Assembly (NCBI GenBank): GCA_016124945.1
Contig: WGMT01000062.1
Location: 62,001 to 126,000 of the forward strand
Reading direction: 5' to 3'
Length of the DNA: 64,000 nt
Source: a bacterium
Lineage (GTDB): Bacteria > Chloroflexota > Anaerolineae > Caldilineales > Caldilineaceae
The notes beneath the pieces are model-generated. The model ran no database searches. It was not told the origin of the DNA and was given only the letters and a program-made list of their open reading frames with translations. Shown here in pieces: positions 43,701-56,700 of the stretch. Each line of letters starts with the position of its first letter. The first letter of the stretch is position 1. Both the position numbers and the translations under genes were made by a program.

Positions 43701-44788
43701 TGAGCGTCGCCCGCCCAGGGACAGCCAGCGACGCATACGGCATGTCTACGCCCGAAATTTTGTCGGGACCGAAGCAAGGGGTGGTGTCCATTCGCTACCA
43801 ATTGTACGATCCCAACGGTCTGCGCAACTCCCCCGGCTCCAATGCGCCGGGGCAGGCCATTCCGCTCAGCCTGTTGCGTTATGAATACTCACTTGATGGT
43901 GGGGGTACCTGGCGCACGGCGACATCGGCCACAGTCATTTCACCCACCGAGATGATCACCCCCACACGGCTGGGCACCGCTCAAACCTTCATGTGGAACG
44001 CACAGGCCGACCGCGCCCTGAGCGAAGACGCCCGTTTCCGGGTGCGTTTGGTGCAACCGGACGAAACCGGCCCGGTAAGCTCTGCCATGACGGCGGCCGT
44101 CAGCCCACCCTTCCGGGTGCGCGCCACCACCTGTCTCTGGCCCACCAATGTACGCATCATGTCGACGCCGGCCAACCCTTCGGCCAACGAGACGGTGCGC
44201 CTCACCGCCGTGATCCAGGCCAGCGGCGTGATTTCGGCCTCCTGGAACCTGGGCGACGGCAGGGTCTTCTCCGGTCAGCGGGTGGATCACCGCTACCTGT
44301 ATGACGGCACCTACAACGTCACGTTAAGCGTACAGGGTGAATCTTGCCCAAGGACCCGTATCCAGATCATTTCGTCCACAGTGCGGATTGGCACAGGTGT
44401 CTTGCCTCTCTTCTTGCCCTTTGTTTCAAGAGACACTGGGGCAGCGCGCACGGTCACTAACTTTGAAGAAAGTGCATCGCAGCGCCTCCTACCGCTGCCC
44501 GGCCCTGCCGTAATCGGATTCTCCGGCGCAGAGGACGAAACCGGCGCCGTCGTCCTGCGCTGGGCCGATCCACCCACGCCCGAACCGGTGATCAGCTACC
44601 GCATCTACCGTAGCGACGACAACGGTGACTTTGTCCCCTGGGATCAGGTGGGGGCGACAGAGCGGAGCTACCGAGATCTCAACGCTACCTGTGGGGTTGC
44701 CTACTTCGTCACTGCCATGGGGCGGGGGGGCGAGGGGCCTGTTAGCGATAGCACCTATTACACAACACCCTGCGGAGGCGCAGAATGA
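40730..44788 (+). CDS. Secreted FG-GAP/VCBS repeat protein with DUF11 and PKD domains
   Basis: 1352 aa with a signal peptide (about residues 14-38, ending GLALAQDEEP). A DUF11-like domain (about 100-245; FYTITLTNTSDSVTLRNVAL) precedes about 14 FG-GAP units (about 265-975) with calcium-loop motifs DFDRDGDLDLALA, DYDGDGYLDL, DVDNDGDLDLAV, which should form one or two beta-propellers. A PKD domain (about 1133-1203; ASWNLGDGRVFSG, HRYLYDGTYNVTL), a spacer with LPLFLPFVSRD and a fibronectin III-like end follow. The stop overlaps the next start (ATGA), so the two are translationally coupled. Confidence 0.8.
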   Translation: MRLSYLFDRTGASRWLRLTLAALLAVALGTTLLVGLALAQDEEPTPRPTPQPAPALTSPAAIGGGVSIVPDTPDSSLPPEGRIIGPTAAPQWIVDLQQRAISAGVATDELIVAKVGPTEAFNGAEIFYTITLTNTSDSVTLRNVALRDVLPRGALTDLRCIANTCEQVFEEREIPEPLGGVIVVTETRELSWTVAAIAPGTSATRRFAGRIVGLADGAEIKNQAFANYALNGERLAASSNEVQTIVRVRTEEGVGAAISKAPNWFSSDRGGTLGLDWGDFDRDGDLDLALASSVGTTIYRNDDGVLRRLWSNTRRTFGVRWGDFTGDGRLELIAVGDQSGAEGLNYLYTISGNTVQEAQRFTSTAQLVRAGAGDFNGDGTLDLIVSTNIINAPCPVLLYTNDGTGKLTPSSTCISRRATASIGVGDIDNDGALDLVLGLFPNSVQLFRNDGAGNFGIADGSGGRRPSFPVDNSTSFLPYDFAWGDYDGDGYLDLAAAYPLLRQARIYRNLGGSGFADPIILRTDRFLTPFSLDWGDFTGDGRLDLAVGDLAPTVYSFDGTNFVRQALLTTNGLSGQVWALRGVDVDQDGDLDLTITNRDGPSFIFTNFAPVLSQDLQIVPTNVDVARAAAADVLWADLNGDGSFDLLFAAGENEVSSKRYLNQQGSFDREDEATLSGFGPHSIAVGDVDGDGALDIAIGTAQNIQIFLAGNIGAADWTSDPLSARVTDMAWGDFDDDGDLDLLVATAGEGVLLYRNNAAGPGIVGLTPSPIWRSTARFNATAVAWADVTNDFYLDFAVAVDGGNNLVFLNQLIRNAGVVAFEQVAWTPAVTNDPTRDIAWVDYDGDGDFDLSVANYGQPILIYGNVSSAGRFALTTQPVWQSSTFSRTVAIDWGDVDNDGDLDLAVANDGEADQLFINRQGQLFWLWSSPDIQSTTGVAFGDVDNDGDLDLAVSQDGGGRNGFYENMLVLPAHLGDEYAAGIPRQFNLRYLSVARPGTASDAYGMSTPEILSGPKQGVVSIRYQLYDPNGLRNSPGSNAPGQAIPLSLLRYEYSLDGGGTWRTATSATVISPTEMITPTRLGTAQTFMWNAQADRALSEDARFRVRLVQPDETGPVSSAMTAAVSPPFRVRATTCLWPTNVRIMSTPANPSANETVRLTAVIQASGVISASWNLGDGRVFSGQRVDHRYLYDGTYNVTLSVQGESCPRTRIQIISSTVRIGTGVLPLFLPFVSRDTGAARTVTNFEESASQRLLPLPGPAVIGFSGAEDETGAVVLRWADPPTPEPVISYRIYRSDDNGDFVPWDQVGATERSYRDLNATCGVAYFVTAMGRGGEGPVSDSTYYTTPCGGAE

Positions 44789-47700
44789 GCCGTCCATTTG
44801 CGCACAGCGCCGCCAATTATCATAGCGTTTCGCGCCGCAGTTCGCGCCGAATAGGGCTGATCCTATTGCCGGCACTGTTGCTTGCCCTGCTCTGGCAGGG
44901 GATCACCGTGCAGCCCGCCGCCGCCCAGGAAGGCAGCCTCATCTGCGGCGCGCCGGTGCCAGTACTTGCTGTGATGAACAATTCGTATAGTGCGGAGCCG
45001 GTCCTTAACCAGGACGGTAGCAGCGCCATTTTTTGGTCTACGGCCAATCCCAGCGCGGCCACAAGCAATGGCGACGGTAACATTGAAGTCTTCGCCGTCG
45101 ATCTCGATCTGACACAGCCCTCTTTCAACCCCCAATTCCGCCAATTGACACACACTAGTGGCAGCATTTTGGGGGGATTTAACCTTGCTCCCACGGTTGA
45201 TGGCAATGCGCGCTACGTTGCCTTTTTCTCAGATCGCGACCTGGTCAGCGGGCAGAACAGCGACGCCAATTTTGAGATCTTCCGCCTGGACACCACCAAC
45301 AATCAGGTGATCCAGGTGACGAAGACTGTGCGCGGCTCGAATCTCTTCCCGTCGATCAGCGCCGACGGGCGACGCATCGCCTTTATTTCTGACATCAGCC
45401 TCTCTACCGGCGGCAGCGGCACAACAGAGGAACAGCGCAATCTCGAAATCTTTATTGCCGATCTATCCAACCCCGCCGCCATCTCCTTTGAACAGGTGAC
45501 AACGACGACGCTGGGCCTGCACAATAACGATGATCCTGTGTTGAGCGGCGACGGCAGAACGCTGGCCTACGTTTCCGATGTCGACGGCAACTCAGAAATC
45601 TACCGTTACACCGTTGGGAGCCGAGCCCCAGCCGAGAAGGTGACCAACACCAGCAGCGGCGTCAGCGCTCATCCCTCGCTCAGTTTCGATGGCAGCCATC
45701 TTGTTTTTCTCTCGGATCAGGCGTTGGAGAGCGGAAAGACAACGGGTGGCAATCCACAGGTTTTCATGTTCCCAAATCCGCAAACCGGCAACGGATTTTT
45801 TCAGGTGACACAGGCCGGTATCCACGGCCATCCTGTCATCGATGACGACGGCAACCGCCTGTCGTATCAGCGCGTCATCGGCACCCAAGAAGACATTCTC
45901 CTTTACGACGTGGACAACCGCGCCGAGCGGCAGATCTCAGCCAGCGCATCAGGTCGCACAAGGCTCAATCCCAGCATCAGCGCCAATGGTACCGTCATCG
46001 CCTATGAGGACACAGGTGCCATCTTTGTAGTCAACTGCCCAATCGCCGATCTGTCTCTGGCCGTTGAGCCTGTCCCCTCGGCCATCGCCGGTGCCGGCGC
46101 AACCTATCGCTGGTCGGTGACCAACAACGGCACCTCCAGCGCTGCTGGTGTGACAGTCCGTGGCTTCATGCCCACCGGCTTTACGCTGGACACAGCCAAC
46201 GCCGCCGTTTCGCCTGAGTGTAGCCAAAGTGGCGCTGAAATCCTGTGTACCCTGCCTTTGGTGACGGTGAACGAAACGCGCACTGTGACTTTGCCTGTGA
46301 ATCTTGCACCCGATCTGTTGGGCGCGGCTTCGATCCTTGTGGAAACCTTCTCACAAAATGTGACGGATCCCGCGCCGGGCAACAACACACAGACACTCAT
46401 CACCGTGGTGGATGCCGAAGCCGATCTGCGCCTGACGCAGCCGGTGACCATCGTTGTCGCCCCTCTAATCGACGAACCGATCACCTACACGTTGCAACTG
46501 GTGAACGACGGGCCGTCGGTGGCGCGCGATGTTCGCATCACCAACACACTGCCTGCCGAACTCACATTCGTCAGCGCGCCTGGCTGTAGCGCCACCGAGG
46601 GGATCGTCACCTGTGATGTGACCGGTGTGATGACGCCCAACAGCGTCCTCACACGCACGGTGGTGGCGCTGGTCACTTCGTTGTCAGAAACGAGCATTGT
46701 CAACGAAGCCGTTGTGGCCTCGTCCACACGGGATCCACAACTTGCCAACAACCGCAGCCTGCGCACCGACCGCATCAACACCACCTTCGATCTGGCGGTG
46801 ACACAGGCGGTTGCACCAGCGGTGCTACGTGCAGGCGCGCCCATCACCTACACCTTTGCTGTGAGTAACCTGGGGCCGTCGCTGGCCACATCGGTTGAGA
46901 TTTCTCTGACGTTGCCTGCCCAGTTTGTCCCCGCGCTGGGGACGGGTGGACGTCCCCTTTTCTGTAACACCTTCACCTGTACCGCCGACATCGACACGTC
47001 TCAGCCGTTCACCATCGGGCTGGGCGCGTTCACCCGCCAAAGTGCCCTGGTGACAATCCCCGGCCGCATTGACCCCGCCTTCAGTGGACTGGTGACCTCT
47101 CTGGCCACCGTCTACTCCGCCGACGATCCACTGGCCGATCGCAACCTGGATAACAACGACAGCACCGCTGACAACGAGGTCTTCCAAGAAGCGGATCTGA
47201 CGGTGGAACCCATCACGGTGTTGGGCGAAATCGTTGCCGGCGCGCCGGTGACCTACGTAATCTCCGCCCTCAACAACGGGCCTTCGGTTGCGAGCAACAC
47301 GGTGCTCACCTTCTCAATTGAACCGGGCGTCGCCCTCACCGGCTTTGATGTCAACCTGGGCCAGTGTAATGGCTCTTCGGCGGTGACCTGTGTGCTCGAC
47401 GTCCTCACGCCGACGCAACGGCTCGTGGTGACGGCCACCGGCACCATCAACGCTGCATTGACCGGCGAAATCACCGCCAGCGCCGCAGTCCGCTCCGACA
47501 CCAACGATCTGACGCCCATCTTCGATGACCGTACCCGCATCGACACGGTGCTCACCCGCGCCGAGCTGACACTGCGCAACCAGCCGTCGTCCCCACAGGC
47601 CGTTTCGGGGCAAGACAATGTGCTCTTCGACCTCGTGGTCACCAACCTGGGGCCGTCGTTGGCGCGTACCGCAGTGGTGACCAACGTGTTGCCCATTTCC

Positions 47701-50700
47701 ACCACAGCCAATCAGATCTTAGCGCCCAGCGGCGTCTCGTGTGGGCCGCTGGATCGGACCATTGTCTGTGATTTGGGCGATCTTAGTGCAGGCGCGCCGA
47801 TTACCATCAGCGTACGCGCCGCTGTCAATGCCGACGCTGTCGGGACGTTGGTGAACAACGCGTCCGTCGCTTCGGCCATTACCGACCTGCTGGTGGTAGA
47901 CAGTGTGCCGGTGAACACCATCCAGCGCGCCGATCTGCGTGTCACCAAGTCACTGGCTGCCGCGGACAGCAACAGCAACGGCTCCATCGACGTCGGTGAG
48001 CGCGTCACCTACACCGTGGTGGTGAGCAATATCGGGCCCAGCAATGCCACCGGCATTGTGATCAGTGACCACGTGTCGTCGATCCTTGGCATAGTGGTGG
48101 CTCTGCCCACACAAGGAAGCTTTGCCAACGATCTGTGGACGGTAGGCTCGTTGGCCGCCGGCCGCCAGACCACGCTGACCCTCTCCGCTCTACTGGGCGA
48201 TGCCACATCCGGCCAGACGATTACCAACACTGCCTTGCTCCAGGCATCCAACCAACCTGATCCAATCAGCAACAACAACCGCTCAACGGTGATCTTCGAT
48301 GTCTCACTGGCCACCGATCTGGCGGTGGCTATGTCTGTGTCAAATCTAACGCCGCAGGTGCTTGACATAATTACCTATCAGATTACAGTGACCAACAACG
48401 GCCCCGAAGACGCTTCCGACGTCACCGTGACCAATGTGCTGCCGGAAGCGCTTGAATATGTGAGCCACAGCCCCGGCAGCGCCGCCTATGACGATGTCAC
48501 CGGCCTCTGGCAGATTGGCGATCTCAACGTGGGTCAGCAGCAGGTGTTGACCCACACCGTGCGTGTTGTGGGATCGGGCAATGTTGTGAACAGCGCCACC
48601 GTGGCAGGCTCACTCATCGATTCCAATCCTGCCAACGACACGGCATCTGCACCGATTCTTGTTGGCGCGGCCGCCGATCTACGCTTGAGCCAGACCTTCA
48701 GCGACGATACACCTAACGTCGACGATGATCTGGTTATCGTGCTCACCCTGATCAACGACGGCCCCGACACTGCCAATAATGTGGTGGTCAGTTACCCAAT
48801 TCCGGCGCTGCTTACCGGCGCGGCGGTGACCCCCCAAAGCGCAGATATCTACACGCCAACCTCCGGTTTGTGGACGGTGCCCACCCTGGCCTCCGGCGCA
48901 TCCACCACCCTCACCGTACGCCGCACCTTGAACCAATCCGGCTCATTCAGCAGCGTGGCCGAAGTTCTGTCCAGCAGTCTCTTCGATCCAGATTCCACTC
49001 CTGGCAACGGCACCGCCAACGGCGAAGATGATCAGACGCGCACCACTGTCACTGTGCCGCCTGCCGCCGATGTGGCCGTTACCAAATCGGTCAATGAAGG
49101 CCCGTTCAAGGAAGGAGACACGGTTTCGTATACCATCCTGGCGCGTAACAATGGGCCCGATACGGCAACCAACGTGGTGATCACCGATACCTTGCCGATC
49201 ACCCTGCTCAATGTCCTGTTGCCGACGATCTTAATTGCCGGCGACGACGGCTCCGACAGTTCGTTCACCTACTACGATGTTGCCCAACCCGGCATTGTCA
49301 CCGGCACGTTGGTGTGGGATGTTGGTACGCTGACCAGCGGAGACACCGAGACGCTCTTCCTCTCGCTGACGGTCCTGCCCGGCACGGCGGGGCGCACCAT
49401 TGCCGACGGCACCGACGACCTTTCTGCCGATCAGTACGACTGGCGACCCGAAAACAACCTGAGTGATGTCATTTCGATCTTGATCGACGGCGCTGATCTC
49501 GCTGTCACCAAAGCAGTGAGCGACGAACGCCCCAATGTTGGCGAGACCTTGGTCTATACACTCACGGTCACAAACAACGGCCCGAGCGATGCCACCAACG
49601 TCGTCGTCACCGATCCATTGCCGCTGTCTAGTATCGACTTTGTGGGCAGTTCCTCGACGCCCACCGGCAGTTACAACAGCGGCACCGGTCTGTGGACGAT
49701 CCCGGCGCTGGCGAATCAGGAAACAGCGACGTTGCTGATTACCACCACCGTCCAGGCCAACCTTGTCAACCAGGTAATCACCAACACCATTACTTCGGCC
49801 ACGTCGGATGTAGCCGACGGCGATCAAAGCAACAACACCGCCGTTGCAGTGGCCAGCGTGCAGCAATCCGACCTACGTGTGAGCATCCAAACACCTAACC
49901 CAGCCCCTGCCGAACGAGAGATCACCACCTTCTTCATCGTGGTTGAAAACGCAGGTCCGGACATTGCCACAAGCGTGGTGCTCACCCACGCCCTGCCCAT
50001 TTCGCTCACCAACCGCGGCGGCGCGCCGACACAGGGGGCTTACACCCTGGCGGCAAATCGCTGGAATGTAGGCACGTTGCCGGTAGGCGCCAGCGCACGT
50101 TTGAGTTTCTTTGCTGAGCCGATTGTGGGCAGCGGCGGCCAGAGCATCACACTCACCATTGCCGAAGTGACACTCGATCAGGAAGATACAACGGCAGCGA
50201 TCACAGCCACAGGGACAATCACTGTGCTAGGCTCGGATTTGCGTGTGCCGTTGATTGAGATCAGCGACAACACCCCAGCCACCGGCAACTTGATCCGCTA
50301 CACAGCCACGGTGGAAAACCAGGGGCCATCAGCCAACAGCAACGTGATCCTTACCCAAACCGTGCCCGCGGGGACAATCTTCTCGTCGGCCCAAAGTGGC
50401 GCAACCGTCAGCGGCAACAATGTCGCGTGGACGCTCAGCCTCGCCGCCGGTGCGTCGGCCACTCGCGCCATGACCGTCACCGTCAACGCCGGCGCGGGGA
50501 CCGATCTAGTCGCCTCTGCCGTGACGGCATCCGGCCTGATCACCACGCCCGACAACTTCCCAGGCAACAACACGCTTAGCATTACCAATACTGTCAACCA
50601 GCCGGCCCAGATTTCGCTGGCGTCGTTGCCCACCGCCAGTGAAGGCATCACCTTTACCGTCAACGGCGTCTTCACCGATACCGACAGTGCGGCGATCGCT

Positions 50701-53700
50701 TCGGCGCTGGTCAACTACGGCGACGGCAGCCCCGTTGTGCCGTTGACGGTGATGACTTCGACTGTGGGGAGTGGTGTCACCGGTACCTTTGCCCTCAACC
50801 ATACCTACGCCGACAACGGCGGCTACACCGTCGTCATCACCATGACCGACAGCGACGGCAACGCCGGTTCCTTCTCGCAACTGGTGACGGTCCAGAATGT
50901 CGCCCCCACTGTCACAGCGCGGGCACCGATCACCACAGGCGTACAGGAAGGGATGAGCACCACCGTCAACAACATGGTCACCTTCAGTGACCCCGGCTTC
51001 AGCGCCTTTTCTACCACAGAGACCTTCACCTACACCATCGACTGGGGTGACGGCTCTGCGCCTGTCACCGGCGCGGTGACCGGCGTGGTCAACGGTTCGG
51101 CGGGGACACCCACCACCGGGGCACTCAGCAGCGCCCATACCTACGCCGACAACGGCGTCTACACCGTCACCGTCACCATTGCCGACGACGACGGCGGCAG
51201 CACTTCGGCTACTTTCACCATTACGGTGAGCAACGTAGCCCCCACGGTCACGGCGACGACCAACCGCACTGTGGCCGAGGCTGCGCTGCTCTCCATCACC
51301 GACATCGTCACCTTTACCGACCCAGCGTGGGAGGAGGCCGGTCGTTCTTCTGGGGATGGCCCCTTCACCTACAGCATCAACTGGGGTGATGGTTCTACAC
51401 CTTTCACTGGCACAGCCACCATCGACGCCAACGGATCGCTCGGCGTCGCCACCCGTGGATCGCTGGACGGTTCGCACACCTACGCCGACGACGACGGCAG
51501 CCCGATCACCGTCACCGTCACCGTTACCGACAGTGACGGCGGCAGTGGATTCGCCACCTTGCTGGTGACCGTCACCAACGTCAACCCGACCATCACGGCC
51601 ATCGCGGGCAGTCAGGCCATCACCGAAGGCTTACCCTTGACGATTCCCAACATTGTCACCTTCACCGATCCTGGGTTCAACACTGAAACCTTCACCTACA
51701 GCATCGATCGCGGTGACGGTTCGCCGCCGCTGACGGGCAACGTTGCTGACGGCAGTATTGTGACCAACGCTATCGTCACCAACGGCAGCGTCGGCACGCC
51801 CACCGTCGGCACCTTCGATGTAACTTTGGTCTGGGCCAACGACGACGACGGACGACCCTTTACCACCACTGTCACCATCTTCGACGACAACGGTGGCAGC
51901 GCCTCGGGCAGCTTCCTGGTGGCGGTGGCCAATACCAATCCGGCGTTGGAAATGACCGGGCCTGAAAATGTTTCCGAAAGCCCCAGTCTGGTGCATACCT
52001 ACACCTTCACTGTGACCGACACCGGTACCGGCGAAACCTTTTCGATTATCGATGGCCCGTCCTGTGGTTCGGGTACGTCCACCGGCACCACGGTGTTCGA
52101 CGATACCACCGGCAACGGCAGCTTCCAGTGTATCTTCCCCGATGGGCCGAGTAGCACATTCACCAGTATCCGTGTCAGCGACGGCACCGCAGATGACAAC
52201 GAGACCGTCCTGGTGACAGTGGCCAACCTCGACCCAGTCGTCGGCGATGACACAGAGACCACTGACGAAGCAACCCCCGTCGTCATCGACGTGCTGGACA
52301 ACGACAGCGACGTCCCCGCCGATACGGTGACCATCGGCAGCGTCGGCACACCGACGGCGGGTATTGTCACCATTGCCGGTGACGCGCTCAGCCTCACCTA
52401 TGATCCCAACGGCGCGCTGGAATCCCTGGCCGCTGCACAAAGTCAGTTGGTCACCTTTACCTACAACGCCGTAGACGAGGACGGCGGCAGCACCACCGGT
52501 ACGGTCGTCGTGACAGTGAACGGCCTGAACGATGCGCCTGTCCTCGACGGAGCGGTGATTACCACCGGCCTGAACGACAACGCCGGCCCACAGAACATCT
52601 TCGCTGATGTGACAGTGGCCGATGTAGACACCGGCGCTACGCTGACCCTGGAGATTCAACTCTCAAACGCATCGGCTGGGACGATCAGTGGCGGTGGTTT
52701 CACGGCGCAGGGTGGCGGCCTCTACGCAGTGTCGCCCTTAAGCGTGGCTGCGGCCAACACCGCCTTCGACGATGCCCAATTCACCCCGGCCAACAACACT
52801 GGGGCCAGTGGCACCTTCGGTACCACCTTCACCGTCACCGCCACTGACGACGAGGCCGCAGCGGACGATTTCACCAGTGCTGCGTTGACGATCACGCGGG
52901 TCAACGACGCGCCGACCCTGGCCGATGTAACGTCGCCGGTGACCTTCGACGAGAACGCCGTGAACGCAGCGCCCGCGCTGATCGACAGCACTGTCACCTT
53001 CAGTGATGTTGATTCGGCTGACTTGGGCGGCGGTAGCGTCACCGTGAGTTACACGGCGGGTGGTGATGTGCAGGATCAGTTAAGCGTCAACAACCAGGGG
53101 ACGAGCGCCGGCCAGATCGGCGTCAGCGGCAGCGTTATCAGCTTCGGCGGCACTACCATCGGCGCAGTCAATGTGACCAACAACGGCGTCAACGGGGCCT
53201 CGCTCGTCATCGACTTGAACAGCAGCGCCACCGTGGCCGCCGTTGATGCGCTTATCCAGAATCTGACCTATGCCAACACCTCCAATACACCGAACCCCAG
53301 CCGCACGATTGAAATCGTGATCGACGACGGCGACGGCGGCACGAGCACAGCGGTAAGCGTGGTGATCAACGTCACCGCCCAGAACGACGTACCCATCATC
53401 GCCAACCTCGCCGCCGACACTGTCACCTTCACCGAAGGAGACGGGGCCACCGTCATCGATCAGACGCCGTCGGCCACGGTCACCGATGACGATTCCGACA
53501 ACTTCGACACCGGCACATTGACCATTTCCTTTGCGGCGGGCGGCGTTGACAGTCAGGACGTGCTCGCCATCCGCAACCAGGGTGTCAACGCCGGTGAAAT
53601 TGGTGTGACCGGCGGCGACGTCACCTACGGTGGGGTGCTCATCGGTACTTTCAGTGGCGGCAGCGCCGGTATTGCCCTGGTGGTGACGTTAAACAGCGCC

Positions 53701-56700
53701 GCCAACCCCACCAGTGTGGCTGCGCTGCTGGCCAACATCACCTACGAGAATATCAACGCCGCCAACCCAACCGGCGGCAACCGTACCGTGCGCTTCGTCC
53801 TCACCGATGGGGACGGCGGCGCCGGCAACAACGTCGACGCCACGGTCACCGTTGTTGCCGTGAACGATCCACCCACGTTGGCCGATGTCACGTCGCCGGT
53901 GACCTTCCTGGAGAACGCCGTCAATGCTGGAGCGGTGGTGATTGACAACGATGTCACCTTTGGCGACGTCGATTCGGCCAACTTCGACACGGGCAGCGTC
54001 ACCGTGAGTTACACAGCGGGCGGCGCCGCGCAGGACCAGTTGAGCGTCAACAACCAAGGCAACGGGGCCGGTCAAATTGGCGTGAGTGGCAGCGCAGTAA
54101 GCTATGGTGGCACCCAGATCGGCACGATCAGCGCCACCAACGACGGCGAAGATGGCGCAACACTGGCGATCAGCCTCAACGCCTCGGCCACAGTTGCCGC
54201 GGTTGAGGCCCTGATTGAAAATCTGGCCTACGACAACAGTTCCGACGCACCCAACCCCGCCCGCACGATCGGGATTGTGGTCGACGACGGCGACGGCGCT
54301 GCGAGTGCATCGGTAAGCGTGGTGATCAACGTCACACCTGAAAACGATGCCCCGGTGATCACCGATCTCGACGGCGACACCTTGGACTACGACGAGGGCG
54401 ATCCAGCCACCGTCATCGACCAGGGGACGGCCGCCGCGGTGATCGACGACGACTCCGCCAACTTCGACACCGGCACACTCACCGTCTCGTTCACAGCAGG
54501 CAGCGACAGCGCCGAAGATGTGTTGGCGATCCGCGACCAGGGCGCTGGTGCAACCAACATCACCATCAGCGGCGGCAACGTGAATTACGGCGGAACCCTC
54601 ATCGGCAGCTTCACCGGTGGCAGCAGTGGCGCCGATCTTGTGGTGACGCTGAACAGCGCCGCCAACCCAACGAGTGTGGGTGCGCTGGTGCGTAACATTA
54701 CGTACCTCAACAGCGATGCCGCCAATCCAACCGGCGGTGATCGCACCGTCCGCTTTGTGCTGACCGACGGCGACGGCGGAACCAGCCAGAACTACGACAC
54801 GACGGTCACTGTCAACCCGATCAACAGTGTTCCAACGCTGACCGAACTACAGTCGGCGACCTTCGCCGAAAACACGGTCAATGCTGCGCCGCAGATCATC
54901 GACAACAGTGTCACTTTCAGCGATGACGATCTGTCCGATTTCGACGACGGTTTTGTGCGGGCATTTTTTGCAGGAGGTGGTAGTGCTCAGGATCAACTCG
55001 GTGTGAACAACGTGGGTAATGGTCCTAATCAGATCGGCGTCAGCGGCAGCACGGTTAGCTTTGGCGGTACAGCCATCGGTACCATCAATGCAACCAGCAA
55101 CGGTGCAAACGGGGCCGAACTCGTGATCGAGCTTAACGCCAATTCCAGCGTGGCAGCCGTAGACGCGTTGATCGAGAATCTGACCTATGCCAATACATCT
55201 GACACGCCCATCACCACTGCCCGTACATTCCAAATTGAGATAAATGATGGTGATGGGGGGGCTGTCACTTCACCCGACTCTATCTCGATCACCGTCACCG
55301 CCGAGAACGACCCACCTGCTATTCAAAACCTGGCCGGTGACACGCTGATCTACGATGAAGGTGATCCTGCCTTGCTCATCGACCAGGGGACGAGTGCCGT
55401 GGTGACGGACACTGATTCTGTCAATTTCAACGGTGGCTCTTTGACTGTCTCCTTCGTGGCGGGGAGCACGCCTGGCGAGGATGAACTTGCCATCAACGAT
55501 GAGGGGCCAGGCGCCGGCAATATCAGTCTGGCCGGCAGCAATGTGCGCGACAATACCACAATGTTCGGCACCTTCACCGGCGGTACGGGGGGTACCCCGC
55601 TTGTCATCAGCTTCACGGAAGATGCGGCGACGCTAGATGCCGTTAGCCGCCTGATTCGGAACATTACGTATGAGAACAGCAACGGCGCGAACCCCACGGC
55701 AGGAGCGCGCACGGTTCGCTTTGTCCTAAACGACGGCGACGGTGGCACTGAAACAAGCATCAACTACGACACAACGGTCACGGTAACATCAACCAACAGC
55801 GCGCCGACGTTGACCGACGTTACTTCCGGCGTGACCTTCCTGGAGAACGCTGTCAATGTAACACCTGCCGTCATCGACAATACGGTCACATTCAGTGATG
55901 CAGATTCGCTGGATCTTGATGGCGGTAGTGTGACCGTCAGTTATACCGCAGGTGGCTCTGCCCAGGATCAACTGAGCGTCCGCAACGAAGGCGGCGGTGC
56001 CGGGCAAATCGGCGTAAGCGGTAGCACCGTCAGCTACGGGTCGACGGCTATCGGCACGATTGATGGCACCAACAACGGCGAAGACGGCGCATCCTTGGTC
56101 GTTGATCTGAACGCCAATACCACCGTCGCCGCAGTGGACGCACTGCTCCAGAATCTCACCTACGCCAACGTCTCTGATACGCCTATCTTGACGCGCACGA
56201 TCCAAATCGCCGTGGCCGACGGCGACAGCGGCACGAGTGCGCCGGTGAGTGTGGTCATCACCGTCACCGCAGAGAATGATGCGCCTGTGCTCACCACAAA
56301 CATCACCCGGACGGTGACGGCCACTTCAACCAACGTGATCACCAGCACCAATCTGTTGGTCTCTGATGTGGATAACACCGACACAGAGATCGTCTTTACC
56401 TTGGTCACAACCCCCACACAGGGTCTGCTTGAACTGAATGCGACGACACTGGCGCCATTGGATACGTTCACACAACAGGATGTCAACGACGGATTGCTGA
56501 GTTATACGCACAACGCCGGCACAAGCGACGACGATGCCTTTGAATTCACCGTAAGTGACGGCGCAGGCGGGTCAATCGCAAATACCACGTTCACAATTCA
56601 GGTGGATGGTGTGGGCGCAGCATCACTGCCATCATTATTCGATGTCTTGTCACCGCTCTATCTGCCGCTCATTTACGACAACATCCTGCAAAGACCGGTA

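Noticed and set aside
50506..52659. Minus-strand ORFs of 323 and 342 aa inside the giant surface gene
   Set aside because: They mirror the repeated DGDGG/Thr/Val codons of the PKD and cadherin-like repeats and have no start signals.
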